Shown piece by piece: positions 26,844 through 37,314 of a stretch of 64,000 nt of DNA. Below the pieces are notes generated by a model that saw nothing but the letters and a program-made list of their open reading frames with translations, was not told the origin of the DNA and searched no databases. Position numbers and translations under genes: made by a program. Origin of the DNA: Tretioscincus oriximinensis (taxonomy: Eukaryota > Chordata > Lepidosauria > Squamata > Gymnophthalmidae). The number at the start of each line of letters is the position of its first letter. Position 1 is the first letter of the stretch. The DNA lies in the NCBI GenBank assembly GCA_022410635.1, contig JAJVDF010000658.1, forward strand, positions 564,754 to 628,753, written 5' to 3'.

Positions 26844-27551
26844 CTACAAGAAAACAGATGGGCTAAAGCCCACGAACACAACCAACAACAGAAGAAATAG
26901 CTTGGAGGTCTCTGATGCAGCCGTGTTGCCTGATTCAAAGCTTCGTGTCCTTTCATACAGGTGCAACTTGTCTTTGTTGGAGTGAAGCATCTTGACGTCT
27001 TCAAAAGCATAATAAGCAGCAAGGGTGAAGTTGACGTCACCGGTGGTGAGAAGGTCGAAGACGCAGGATTGGAAGTACAAGTCCTCCACGGGCAGTTTCT
27101 CCCGGCACTTTGCCGTGGCTGTCTCATACGTAAAGGACTCTGGAGAAGTCGGTGGACTTGACCCTTTTTGGTGGGCCTGCTTTTCTGCTTCCTGTGCAGT
27201 AGTACGAAAGGCCTGGAAGTCAATTTGCTGGTTGAGTGGACAACCACGGAGGCAAAGATAAAGGCCCTGATTGTCTCCATCCTCAACAGCTTTTACCACC
27301 TCTTCAGGCATCCTGGCAGCAAAAGTGAGATAGCGGCCGACTTGCCTCACCACAATGGTGGTGCCGATGTACTTGGCCTGGATCTCAATATGTTGGCCGG
27401 AGACCTTTTCAGTGATCTTCAAGCTGTTGGCACCATGCTTGTCGCCGCCATTCTTGGAACCATCAACGAAAGCCGCTGGGAGTTCATCCATCTCAGCCTG
27501 GTATACTTTCTGCTCCACACACTCCTGAAAGCTTTTGAAAATGATGGTGAG
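26844..27551 (-). CDS. RGMA: RGMA terminal coding exon with GPI-anchor signal
   Basis: In minus orientation the acceptor gtccacacag precedes CTC ACC ATC ATT (LTIIF). It encodes 235 codons and ends with TAG at 26846-26844. It contains the rest of the vWD-like domain, the conserved cysteines of [11 protein letters not shown] and [14 protein letters not shown], and a short hydrophobic C-terminus ([13 protein letters not shown]) typical of a GPI-attachment signal, preceded by small residues (GNTAASE). The Ala/Lys/Gln-rich stretch between ([13 protein letters not shown]) is a variable region in orthologues. Confidence 0.96.
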   Translation of the reverse strand, partial: LTIIFKSFQECVEQKVYQAEMDELPAAFVDGSKNGGDKHGANSLKITEKVSGQHIEIQAKYIGTTIVVRQVGRYLTFAARMPEEVVKAVEDGDNQGLYLCLRGCPLNQQIDFQAFRTTAQEAEKQAHQKGSSPPTSPESFTYETATAKCREKLPVEDLYFQSCVFDLLTTGDVNFTLAAYYAFEDVKMLHSNKDKLHLYERTRSFESGNTAASETSKLFLLLLVVFVGFSPSVFL

Positions 27552-29903
27552 CTGTGTGGACAAGGGTTTGGGGTGGAGGGGTAAAGGGAAAGAGGCAATA
27601 AAAGGAAAAAGGTTACTAATGTCATCAACCAATCATGGACCTAATGGTGTTATCATGGACCCAACAATGGACCCAACAATGAACCCAACAATATCCATAA
27701 TCAATGTAAAATCTGCTGCATTCTATAAGTCATGTTCTCTAATAAAATTTGTTCTGAGTATTGTTATCATCTGAGTTTTATTCTGGGCTCTATCTCATTA
27801 CAGAGCTTGGCCATTCACATACCAGTATAGACTATACGAGCATGTAGAGAGCAGGCTCTGATTCCAAGATATAACCCCGAATAAGGCTCTGTGGCTTTCG
27901 GTGCATATTATTTATTTGCATTTTTATACAGTCCTACACTTGAAGGTCTCAGGGCGGTTAACAATAAAAACGGAATTAACATTTATTTATTTATCTAAAA
28001 TGANTTATATCCCGCCCTTCACCAATGGTTCTGGATTAGGTAATAAAAAAGCAAGAAAAGAAAACAAGAATATTTGGGAGTCAAAAGCCTGGGTGAACAG
28101 GTATGAATTTNAATAATTTATTACGGTCATCGACCAGCACTTCAGTAGTATTCAACTGAACATATAAAAGATAAACATCACTCCTAGGAACTTTAAAAAA
28201 AAATATTATAAAATTGAAATTTAAAAATGTTTAAAAAAACTTTTTCCTAATCTTCATTGCCAGGAGACAGTACTTGGCCACCACAGCAGTGACTGAATTG
28301 TTTGTGTCCTACACTAATGTTTTCAGGTTCTGGACGTCATTTCTTCCTGAAGAGGGAAGAATTATGGGGTGAATCATTTCCCTCCTGAGTTCTAGGTACA
28401 TCCCACAATGAAGGAGAACATGAGTTNCAGTCTCAACTTCATTGGATCCGCACGGGCAGATTCTCTCGTTGTAGGGTATACCCTCATATCTGCCATTCAG
28501 CAGCGCAGATGGTAGGACGTTAAATCTAGCCAGGGTGAATGATCTGTGCTTTGAGATGGTTAATTTAGAAATATAATCAGCTGGTTTTAATGGTCTCATC
28601 GCTTCTTTTATAACTTCTTGCCTGCTCGTGTCCTAAAGGTATCAGCAACTGGGATGACAAACTGAACGCAAACTGGTCCAGGCTGGAAGAGTTCACCAAT
28701 TCTTTAATGATGAAATACCCAGAAGCTCACGTGGTATGTTTTAACCAGGTGCTGAAAACTGTACAACGTAGGTGCCTGGCAAGCCTCTAAAGGGAGACTA
28801 TTCCAGAGTGTGGGGGTCACCACGGAGAAGGCCTCCCACGTCCCCCTACTGCATCTCATCTCTGCATCCCTACACATGCATTTCTGCAACCACACTGCAG
28901 TAAGGCAGAGCAGGCTGCTTTTCAGCCAAAGGCTAGGTTAAAGAGAGCGTCATTAGTGACTTCCTGAATGACACAATATGGTGATTGACGCATCTCCAGG
29001 GGATACTATTCCATAGTCTAGGGCAGGGGTGGGCAATTAATTTTTCCCAAGGGGCCACATGAGAAATTGGGGTGGTTTTAGAGGGCCGGATTAATATAGT
29101 TAACTCAGTTCTACCCAATACTGTATATAACTCTGAGCTAAGAGGGGCGGGCCGGTCAGAGACAGTAGGAGGGCCGCATGTGGCCCTCGGGCCGCCCCTT
29201 GCCCAGGTCTGGTCTAGGGGCTGCCAGTGAGAAAGGCCTGTNCCAGGTTTCCACCCTCTTTGATACTGTGAGTGGTGGCACAGTAGCATCCAAACAGGAT
29301 CAAGCTTCATCCACTTTAATTAAAGCCGGTGATAGAAGGCAAGTGTAATCAGGGCCTAAGAAGGGAAACCACCTGCTCGATGGGCAGTTACCTTGCTGGT
29401 AGCTGTGGCCGCAGAGCCCGGCAGAACAGGCGTGTTGGTGACTTGCACGTTCAAGTAGTTATTGTCTATGAGGGGCCACGCGCCNTGCACCTTGCACGTC
29501 TGGAAACGGTCTGAAAAAGTCCTGAGGTGCGGATCTCCAAACAGCCCACAGTGGGTGTAGTTGGGCAGAGGCGAGAGTTTGTGGAAGCTCCGCTCGTAAT
29601 GGCAGATTTCCGGGCTGTCGGAGTGTTCCTGGTTGTTGCTGCGGGGCGGCGGGCGCAGGCGGGGCTGGGAGGTGGGGCCGTCCTTGGAGCAGTTGTGCTG
29701 AGCCATGAGGTCATCGATGCCGTGGACCGCAGAGTGGTAGGCGAGGTCGCCGCGGCAGGTGCGCGCCGTGCGGTGGGTGCAGTGGGCGTAAGCGCGGAGA
29801 GCGATGCAGAACTCGGGCATCTCTTCCGCTGGCACCTGGTGGGGCCCCGAGGTGGCNGCCAAGAACTCAGAGTTGCACTTCATGATTTTGCACTGAGACG
29901 TCA
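26844..29903 (-). CDS. RGMA: RGMA last two coding exons (partial gene)
   Basis: Repulsive guidance molecule A, a GPI-anchored cell-surface protein that binds neogenin and acts as a BMP co-receptor. Two minus-strand exons (29903-29392 and 27551-26844) join in phase 0 to give 170 + 235 residues. Motifs seen: [10 protein letters not shown] at the mature N-terminus, an RGD in [14 protein letters not shown], sequons NCS, NYT and NFT, and GDPH, the family's autocleavage site opening the partial von Willebrand type D domain. [36 protein letters not shown] and [20 protein letters not shown] are near-identical across RGMA orthologues. The signal-peptide exon is missing; it lies upstream beyond the window or in the N gap. 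RGMB and HJV are paralogues, but the match is to RGMA. Confidence 0.97.
27780..27895. repeat. Copy of palindromic 'tagactatggcagg' repeat
   Basis: ttattctgggctctatctca, agagcttggccattcacata, agtatagactatacgagcat and caagatataaccccgaataa follow the family order. Confidence 0.6.
27901..28110 (-). repeat. L2-type LINE 3' ends (two, adjacent)
   Basis: Two consecutive 3' ends: ctacacttgaaggtctcagg with gcggttaacaataaaaac, and atcccgcccttcaccaatgg. Confidence 0.75.
28112..28610 (-). repeat. LINE 3' end with CPCG zinc-knuckle-like C-terminus
   Basis: The minus frame reads [12 protein letters not shown], then [14 protein letters not shown], a Cys/His motif of LINE polymerase C-termini. The 3' end at 28112 (aattattaaattca complement; tttattacggtcat on plus) differs from CR1 and L2. 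The clade is unresolved. Confidence 0.75.
28690..29340 (-). repeat. L2-type LINE 3' region, split by a hAT-like element
   Basis: The minus frame reads [21 protein letters not shown], diagnostic of L2-clade ORF C-termini. The 3' UTR block (ggctaggttaaagagagcg, ttccatagtct..ggctgccagtgagaaagg) is interrupted by the element at 29024-29211. Confidence 0.85.
29024..29211 (+). mobile_element. hAT-like nonautonomous element, copy 1 (188 bp)
   Basis: Ends caggggtgggcaa and ttgcccaggtctg are imperfect 13-bp inverted repeats. A perfect 8-bp duplication gtctaggg flanks it (29016-29023 and 29212-29219). Length and site preference (TCTA core) fit hAT superfamily MITEs. A near-identical copy is at 62439-62626. 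Confidence 0.9.
29392..29903 (-). CDS. RGMA: RGMA coding exon, N-terminal RGM domain
   Basis: In minus orientation the acceptor cttttag precedes TG ACG TCT CAG TGC, so the exon completes a split codon of the form N|TG. The donor after ACC AGC AAG is gtaact. It encodes 170 whole codons: eight-helix-type RGM N-domain cysteines, RGD at residues 50-52, GDPH at 122-125 and the start of the vWD-like region. An N at 29485 leaves one codon CAN (Gln in the family). An N at 29857 is synonymous (Ala). The usual Trp after CNSEF reads as Leu here. Confidence 0.96.
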
Positions 29904-30134
29904 CTAAAAGGAAAGGAACACAAGGCGGGAATGAGAAGACGTCCTTACTGTCACAATTTTAGGCTGTATTTGTACTTTGACTGCAGAACATCACTCCACT
30001 ATGTCCCCAAACACTCCAAAAGCATTCTTAAACTTATCTTGCGTGGACTGCTTTTATGTTCTTACTAGTGGAATAATCCTGCTGTCAGAGTTTAACGCAA
30101 CCGGTGTAGGGGGTGAGATGTCTAGCTCACTCTT

Positions 30135-30345
30135 CCACCCCCTTTGATGTTCGTCCTTCCCTTTTCCTGTGTTGTTCCTTCCCTGTTCCTGCTGCTAGGC
30201 TGGGCAAGACTCCATGGCAACCGCTGCCAACCTGGCCCTGGCTTTAGAATGTTGACGACATCACTCGTGGCACTGGGATTTGTTCAAATATTGTCCAATC
30301 ACAGAGCCGTATTGTGGCTCCAGGATATATATATATTATTATACC
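30135..30345 (+). repeat. Unnamed repeat, inverted relative to 24880-25085
   Basis: Shares blocks with 24880-25085 (see that entry). It contains gacgacatcactcgtgg and ttgtccaatcacagagcc. Confidence 0.65.
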
Positions 30346-30654
30346 GTATTATAGCTCCTATATATAGATATCCTGGAACCATATATGCATCTATCTATCT
30401 ATTGATCGATTGAGAGAAATAGAGAGATAGAGATGAATCCCTAGCAACCAGGCAACCAGTGCAGATCTTTCAAGGTAGGAATAATGGCGGGGAAGCCCAA
30501 GCTTAATAATCTGGAGCTAAAAATTCATGAGTTTTGATCAAATAGCTCCCTATATTTAATCCAAGCATGGCTTATCAAAATGGTCAATGTATTTGACACC
30601 TTGCAGAACTATATGGCCCTGTTCCCACAGAGCTTTGTACCTTGAAGCACAGCT

Positions 30655-30770
30655 TGGCCATCCACCTACCAGTGTAGACTATGGCAGGTTCCATTCTGGG
30701 CCTGTCATATTCTACACCAGCATGTAGATGGCGAACTCCTATTCCAAGATATAACCCAGAATAGGCCTCA
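30655..30770. repeat. Copy of palindromic 'tagactatggcagg' repeat
   Basis: gccatccacctaccagtgta with gactatggcaggttcc, then gggcctgtcatattctacac and gcatgtagatggcgaact, and ccaagatataacccagaata. Confidence 0.7.
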
Positions 30771-31500
30771 GTGGGAAGAGGGCCAATGTGTCTTCTGCTT
30801 TGTAAGGTCCAAGAGAGAGCGGATAGATTCCCTCATGGCCTGTAGGGGGAGATGTTCTCCTAGGATGAAGCCTTCCTAGGTTTCCGCTCTGAATATCATC
30901 TCTCCAGGCCACTTTCACACGTCTCCATATAAGGCCAAAATTTCCACAGCCAGGTGCCGTGCGTAAACTTTTTGACAAGTTCAGCTGTGTATAAGAGAGA
31001 AGGGAAGAAGATAAACAGAAATCGCTGTGTGCTTGCACCTCCCTAAGCTGACGATCGGCTAAAAAGCAAAGTTAAATTTATGGCAAGTTTAAGAACAAAC
31101 GTCACAAAAAAGAACAAAACCCTTAAAATGATAGAATACAATCTTCTTTATATATATAAAATCAAGGCAGTGCGTTACAACAGTAGTGACGGTATCTTGC
31201 AAAATTGTTCAGAGATATAATTCCCCCCCCCCCCCCCCAAAGTGTAAGAATGGTTCGGGAACAGTGAAGCAGTGAGCAATGGTTTGGACTGTTCCCCACT
31301 ACAAGTACGAAAAGGGCCCCATATTCTGTATGGACAGGTTCTCCAGGCAACTTCCTGTTAGCTGAAAAGTTATTTCCGTGCATGAGACTGAGCACAGACT
31401 TATTCTGGATGAGAAAATATTCCCCTCGTCCTAGGGACAGCTGGGTTGTAGGCTGGGAGCATGCGAGCTTTTAAAGAAGGAGGAGGATAAGGAAGAAAGG

Positions 31501-31536
31501 ATAATAATTAACAATAATTAACAATAATTAATAATA

Positions 31537-31618
<82 letters not shown>

Positions 31619-31698
31619 GTTGTTGTTGTTCTTGTTGTTGTTGTTGTTGGACTCGATGGGCTGTGGCCTGATCCAGTATGGCTCTTCTTATGTTCTTA

Positions 31699-31754
<56 letters not shown>

Positions 31755-31804
31755 TAATGATATGATGATGATGATGATGATGATGATGATAATAATAATA
31801 ATAA
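31501..31804 (+). repeat. (ATT)n/(GTT)n/(GAT)n array with embedded CR1 tail
   Basis: Composite trinucleotide repeat. Positions 31648-31705 hold the last about 55 bp of a CR1 3' end (ctcgatgggctgtggcctga to atgttcttatgtta), so the ATT array on the right grew from a CR1 tail. Confidence 0.9.
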
Positions 31805-31818
31805 ATGCTTTTATACTA

Positions 31819-32012
31819 GGCTGACCAGATGACCCCTTTTTTGGGGGGGTTGAAAACCCATTTTTGGGGTGCCTCCAGTTTTTTTTCTGAGGAAAAAAAA
31901 TTCAAAAACAACAAAAAAAAACTTTTTTTGAAAAAAATTTCCTCAGAAAAAACTAGGAGGCACCCCCACAATGGGTTTTCAACCCCCCCCAAAAGGGGTC
32001 ATCTGGTCAGTC
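31819..32012. mobile_element. TA-flanked foldback element, copy 1 (194 bp)
   Basis: Long inverted repeats: ggctgaccagatgacccctt at the left and its complement aaggggtcatctggtcagtc at the right. Inner arms ggggtgcctcc../..ggaggcaccccc and tctgagg../..cctcaga pair as well. TA on both sides suggests a TA target duplication. Confidence 0.85.
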
Positions 32013-32240
32013 TATTTTATACCCCGCTTTGTAATCCAATTCTCAAACTCCTTTTCGCCTGAAAGCTTACATCTATCTCCTCCCACCACTTTGTGGCGGT
32101 ACCTATTTATCTATGAACAGCTAGGTCGGCTGCAGCGGAGGCCACTAGAGGGCGCTCACTTTTCTCCACGTAGACGCTTAAGGCCTTGAACGCCGATCCC
32201 TCTGTTGANAGACCGTGGCTCTTAACCCCTGCGCCACTGT
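32013..32240 (-). repeat. tRNA-derived SINE, family 3
   Basis: On the minus strand the head reads cacagtggcgcaggggttaa with a B-box-like cgttcaaggcc. The body and tail (cattttataccccgctttgt on plus) relate to family 1. Other copies are near 44.4 and 53.4 kb. It abuts the foldback element. Confidence 0.75.
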
Positions 32241-32939
32241 GAAACGACGGCACCGAAAAGCAGGCCGAACTATCACCGATACCCATAAAGCCGGAAAACC
32301 AGAGGCTGTTATCGTGGGCAGGTGGCAACCGGTCTGTACACGTTGAGATCTGAGGAAACACAATCCCAAGAACGTGAAGCGCCCGTCTTGAGATGTGATT
32401 GATTGTATCATTACAAAAAAAAGAAAGAAAAAAAGAAAATAAAAATGAAAGGTTATCTTTTAATACGCCGATCGAAGACCTTGGCGCTGTGTTTAGCTCT
32501 GCACCTGGCTCAGGACCTGAAAGCAGCCTTATTTGCTAATCTCTTCCCTCGATGATAAAAGGTCCTCCTCTCCCCTTGGGAACTGAACAAGATCATGTCT
32601 CCCAAGCTTGCAATAACTATTCTCTGCTGGCCCNATTTCTTGGCAAGGCCGCCCCTGTTTTGCTCACTGGCTGCGCACCCAGGCACCTCCGGAGTGTGCA
32701 AACACCTGCGTGACTCAGTTTCCTTGGCAAGGAACGTGGGGCAGAGAACACGAGCTCAACTCCCCCAGCTCGGGCAGGAGAAAGGGGAAAGGGAGAAAAA
32801 AACACAAAGGGGTGGAGAAGTCTATCATAAACAGATGTGCCAATGTCTCTCCAAGGTTGTGTTCTAGCCCATACTTTTCATTTCTCTTCCGTCCTGAAGG
32901 AGGAGAAGGCGAACAAGATGGCGAAGGAAAGCAGCTTCC

Positions 32940-33437
32940 AGAACCTTCGGTTCTTCTCTCCACAACTGACATCTTGTGAAGTAGGTGGGGCTGAGAGAGC
33001 TCTGAAGAACTGCGACTATTAGCCCAATGCCAACCCGTTGGCTTTTATCCATGAATGCAGAACCGAATTGGGGAACTTCATGATAAGAAGAAGAAGAGAA
33101 GAAGAACTGGGTTCTTATACCCCGCTTTTCTCACCTTTCAAAGGGACTCAAAGCGGCTTACAAGGGTATATTTTTGCCCGAAGGCTTCCATTCTATCTTC
33201 CCCACCAGGCTGTGGTGGTTCCCATGTATCTACTTGCAGTCAGTTGCAATTTCTTGCAGTTCCTGCTTTCGAATAGCTGGGTTGGCTAGAGCTACAGGCT
33301 AGTGGAAGGTGCTCACCCCTCCCCACGTCCCACACAGGGCTTCGAAACCCCATCTCCCAGGCGAGAGACGGATTCCTAAGCGACTGAGCTATCCGTGCCG
33401 AGACCAACACTTTAACTTCTATACCAAACTGGCTCTT
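32940..33437 (-). repeat. Family-2 SINE split by a family-1 SINE
   Basis: Family 2 runs 32940-33083 (gtgaagtaggtggggctgag and onward) and resumes at 33402-33437 (ccaacactttaacttctata). A family-1 SINE occupies 33084-33400. Confidence 0.8.
33084..33400 (-). mobile_element. tRNA-derived SINE, family 1, nested in family 2
   Basis: (GAA)n tail, the ataccccgcttttctcacct body and a tRNA-like head ending gagctatccgtgcc. Confidence 0.9.
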
Positions 33438-33929
33438 ATAAGAGCTGAACAACTTTTCCGTGGTTTAATGCAGCTCTTCAGGGTTGACAGTGGATTAAAA
33501 TTACGTGCTGAAAACGAACCACAATGGATCTCGGGAGGGAAGGCTTGGCACAGGGCAGAAGATTATTTGTCTGGCCTTTTCTGCTCTAGAGAAGCAAGGC
33601 CTAAGGGTCCTGCTATCCACAGGCCATTTTGGAGTAACTGCAGGCCTTCTATATGTCTACCCTACGCTAAAATGGCATGTGGGACCTTCTTGGACTAGAA
33701 TATGGTCCTGAACTGCTTATGTAGCAGGATTTTGAGTATTTGCAAACAATTGTGATGTGCTATTGTTACACTGATCCCTGTAGACTCTTAGCTGAATCGT
33801 AGGGTTCTAAAGGTGATGTGGAGCCTCCCTCCTCAATTTATGGCTTGGTAATTTATCCCGCCCAGTACTCTTATAGTCTCAAGATGGGCCAGAGGCTATT
33901 AAAACCAACACTGTTATGTATTTTCGCTT

Positions 33930-34186
33930 AAGAAGAAGAAGAAGAAGAACTGGGTTCTTATACCCTGCTTTTCTCACCTTTCAAAGGGACTCAAAGCGGC
34001 TTACAAGGATATATTTTGCCCGAAGGCTTCCATTCTATCTTCCCCACCAGGCTATGGTGGTTCCCATGTATCTACTTGCAGTCAGTTGCCATTTCTTGCA
34101 GTTCCTGCTTTCGAATAGCTGGGTTGGCTAGAGCTACGGGCTAGTGGAAGGTGCTCAGCCCTCCCCACGTCCCACACAGAGCTGTA
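33930..34186 (-). repeat. tRNA-derived SINE, family 1, head truncated
   Basis: Same tail and body as 33084-33400, stopping at cgtcccacacagagct without the tRNA-like head. Confidence 0.88.
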
Positions 34187-34198
34187 ACGTTTGGTCCT

Positions 34199-35015
34199 TT
34201 TTAGCCTCAATCAGTGCATCATGGTGCATCTGACTGAAGTGTATAAAATAATGCACAGAGTGGATAAAGTGAACAGAGAAAAAAATATTTTCTCTATCAC
34301 ACAACACTAGAGGGATCAACATTGTTCTCATTAGCACATGGAAGGACTAGAAACAATGAAATGAAACTGCAAGGGAGTAGATTTAGATTAGATATCAGAA
34401 AAAACTTTCTAACAGTCAGGGTGATAAACTAGTGGAACAGTTTGCCACAGGGGGTGGTGAGTTCGCCTTCGCTGGAAGTTTTCAAACAGAGACTGGACAG
34501 TCTTCTGTCTGGGATGGTTTAATGAATCCTGCATCGAGCAGGGGGTTGGAACTCTATGACCCTGGAGGTCCCTTCCAACTCTATGATTCTATGAGTCTAT
34601 GATTCTATGAAACAGAACCAGGGGACCTTCCTTGAAACTGATGGGCAGAAGAGTGAGAACAGACAAACAAAAGTTTGTTTTTTTTAACCTAGATTGTCAT
34701 CGGCCTGTGGAATTTACTTCCAGAAGAAGTGGTGGTAGTTGGAAGAAGCCTGGATAGCGTTAAGACAGGATTAGGTAGGTTTATGGACATCAAGGGTATA
34801 AATGGCTACTAGGATGGATCTTCTGAAACTGCCTCCGGGATGGAGCAACAGGCAGGATTCCTGAAATGCCCTTTGCAAGGAATTGAGAACAGGTGAAGAT
34901 GTTGCTTTCTTCTGTTCCAGACTGCCCAGGTGCATTTGGGGGGCCACAGTGTGAGACAGAAGGCTGGACTAGATGGGCTCCGGCCCCATTCAGCAGGGCT
35001 CCTCTTATGTTCTTG
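34199..35015 (+). repeat. CR1 LINE interrupted by a younger CR1
   Basis: The outer CR1 gives ORF2 C-terminal sequence up to tctatcacacaacac (about 34307) and resumes at aaccaggggaccttcc (about 34615), running to its 3' end gctcctcttatgttctt. Confidence 0.85.
34308..34611 (+). mobile_element. Canonical CR1 3' end nested in an older CR1
   Basis: Contains cttccaactctatgattcta followed by repeated tctatgattctatga, the classic CR1 terminal octamer-type repeat. Confidence 0.88.
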
Positions 35016-35482
35016 AGAGGCCTAAAAATTGCAACCTGATTTCATAAGGGAGACATTCTGCCCCACCCCATGAGCAAAATGGAATCTGGTTCCAAGGACC
35101 TCGCAGCTTCCTTGATTCTCCCACATGAGCACCTGCTCCTTCTTACAAACCCGCCTCGCTGTTTGAGAATCCTCTGCTGGGAAAACAAGGCCACTCCCTG
35201 AAAGCATCAGCCCCAGGCACCCAACTCCCTTGAGCAGGCGGCTTTGGCATCCGCCGAGAAATCGGATTTGTATAGAAGCCCAGAGAACGTTCTGCTTGTT
35301 CAACTTCACGGAATCTGCTTTCCACCCACCAACAGTAACAGTCCAGGCGAGTGTCTGTGTATAGCAGTGTGAGTTTTGTTTTTTTTAACCAGCTTCTGTT
35401 GCTCCAAGAAGGGAAAACCAAGTCACCAGACGGATGGGATCCAAGAGGAAATAATTGTGCTTAAAAGGCCTCCATGTCCCCT

Positions 35483-36185
35483 GGATCTCATGCTAGCATC
35501 AACATCAACATCAATGGTTTATTGATTAGTCATGATTGACCGTATCATAGAATCATAGAATCATAGAGTTGGAAGGGACCACCAGGGTCATCGGGTCCAA
35601 CCCCCTGCTCGATGCAGGATTCATTAAACCATCCCAGACAGATGACAAAATGCACACAAAATAAACAGACCAAGACAAAATAAAATGAAATAAACCCTCT
35701 ATCCCAGACGGGTTAAAGCATTTAAAACAGTTAAAATAAATCAAGCACCTAAAACTGGGATAAAAAAAGGAGAGCCCCAGTTCTGGAATCATTGGTCTTC
35801 AGCTCTCAATGCACGGTAGCTTACTCACAAAAATGTGATCAAATTCTTGGAAGCCTTAATCTACAAGATCACTCCAATGATTGCGGAGCTCTTCCTTGCC
35901 CTAGGGAAACGTGCGGACATGTGCCTCTCTGTGAAGGGTCCGATGGGCATACAAAATTCTTATTTCCAAACAGGACGGGTGTTCCAATAGCAAATGTGAT
36001 ATGTCATCCACAGTGTGGTCATATCTCTCCGCTCCTGCCTCCTTGCTGAATCGGTCAAATTTCCATGAGAAATCTGGCTGATCAAACTTGGCCTTTGTAA
36101 ACTGTTTCCGGAGTGGCAAGGGGATTGGAATGGACAGACAGATTTCTAGGTTTATTTGTTGCTTCTGCACCGCCAAGTAAGGACG
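35483..36185 (-). repeat. LINE (CPCG-type) split by a CR1
   Basis: Minus-frame residues VDDISHLLLEHPSCLEIR correspond to the Cys/His C-terminus seen at 28112-28610. The 3' end is at about 35510 (tttattgattagtcatgatt on plus). CR1 sequence occupies 35545-35643. Confidence 0.7.
35545..35643 (-). mobile_element. Canonical CR1 3' end, nested
   Basis: tcatagaatcatagaatcat and agagttggaagggaccacca, then ccaaccccctgctcgatgca: the CR1 3' end in reverse. Confidence 0.92.
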
Positions 36186-36427
36186 TGGCTTTAGAATGGG
36201 TCATGGCTGGAAGGTCGTTTTGAATAGCTATGACCAGAGAGCAATATTTAAGCATCATTTTGGCCTCAACACCTAGAATATTTACATAGTAAAGTGGGAG
36301 CCTAAGCTTTGGTCCACCAACTTAGCTAGCAAAGAAGGCTTGTGACAGAGACCTTGGCCTGTCCCCATGGGATCTTACTTTGGGCTATATCTTGCAATAA
36401 GAGCCTGCCATTTGCATGCTCATGTAG

Positions 36428-36785
36428 GCACTACCTCTTCAGGAAGTAAATTCCACAGGGCGATGATCCTCTGGGTGAAAAAATGCTTTCCTTTGTCTGT
36501 TCTCACTTTTCTACCCAACAGTTTTAAGGAGTGCCCTCTGGTCCTTGTGTTGTGTGATAGAGAAAACATTTTTTCTCTATTCACTCTGTCGATCCCATGC
36601 ATGATTTTGTACACTTCAATCAGATCACCTCTCAAATGTCGCCTTTCAAGGCTGAAGAGGCCCAGACGTTGCAACCTTGCTTCGTAAGGGAGGTGCTCCA
36701 GACCCTCGATCATTTTTGTTGCCCTTTTCTGCACCTTCTCTAATTCCAAAATATCCCTGTTGAGATGTGGTGACCAGAATTGAAC
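36428..36785 (-). repeat. CR1 LINE ORF2 C-terminus
   Basis: The minus frame reads ELEKVQKRATKMIEGLEHLP, ARLQRLGLFSLERRHLRGDL and QRIIALWNLLPEEV, characteristic CR1 reverse-transcriptase C-terminal sequence. Confidence 0.95.
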
Positions 36786-37237
36786 ATTGTGTGGAAGCCC
36801 TCAGTTGCTTCCACACAATGGGAGGCACATGCCGGGTCTTGTCTAGATCTTACAATAGTACCATCCCTACCAGATGGCAGGGCAAACCCAGATTGACACC
36901 ACAAAATCCCCCAAAAGGGAATTCAAATAAGCAACAGCAAGAGCAGCAACACCCACAATTCCCTTGAAGACACTACCGATATCCAGGACATCGTATACTT
37001 TTGTTACTAGCGAAAGCACTTCAAATACAAATTCTTTAATTATAAAACAATACAATAAGTGCTTCCAAACTATTTCCACTTCAGTTATCCTATAAGAAGA
37101 GTCCAAAAGAGAGGCAATACGTGTGTGTGCAGAATTCGCTCCAAAATCTCATCCGAAAGTAGGATGGAAGCTTTTCAGCCTGGCTCTCATTTCCCTGCTT
37201 TCAGGCATTGCAGTTTTAATACGTTAATTTAGTTTTT

Positions 37238-37312
37238 ATTGTTAGCCGCCTTGAGACCTTCGGGTATCGGGTGGTACGGAAAAATACAAAATAAATAAAA
37301 TAAATAAATAGT
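37238..37312 (+). repeat. L2-type LINE 3' end
   Basis: tagccgccttgagaccttcg, then gggtatcgggtgg and (AAATA)n. Confidence 0.8.
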
Positions 37313-37314
37313 TT

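Larger units (their letters stand above)
27552..29391 (-). other. RGMA: RGMA last intron
   Basis: The 1,840-bp intron between the two RGMA exons has consensus splice ends. It contains a small 13-bp tandem repeat (27655-27690), two LINE fragments, and a hAT-like element inserted in an L2 fragment. Confidence 0.9.
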
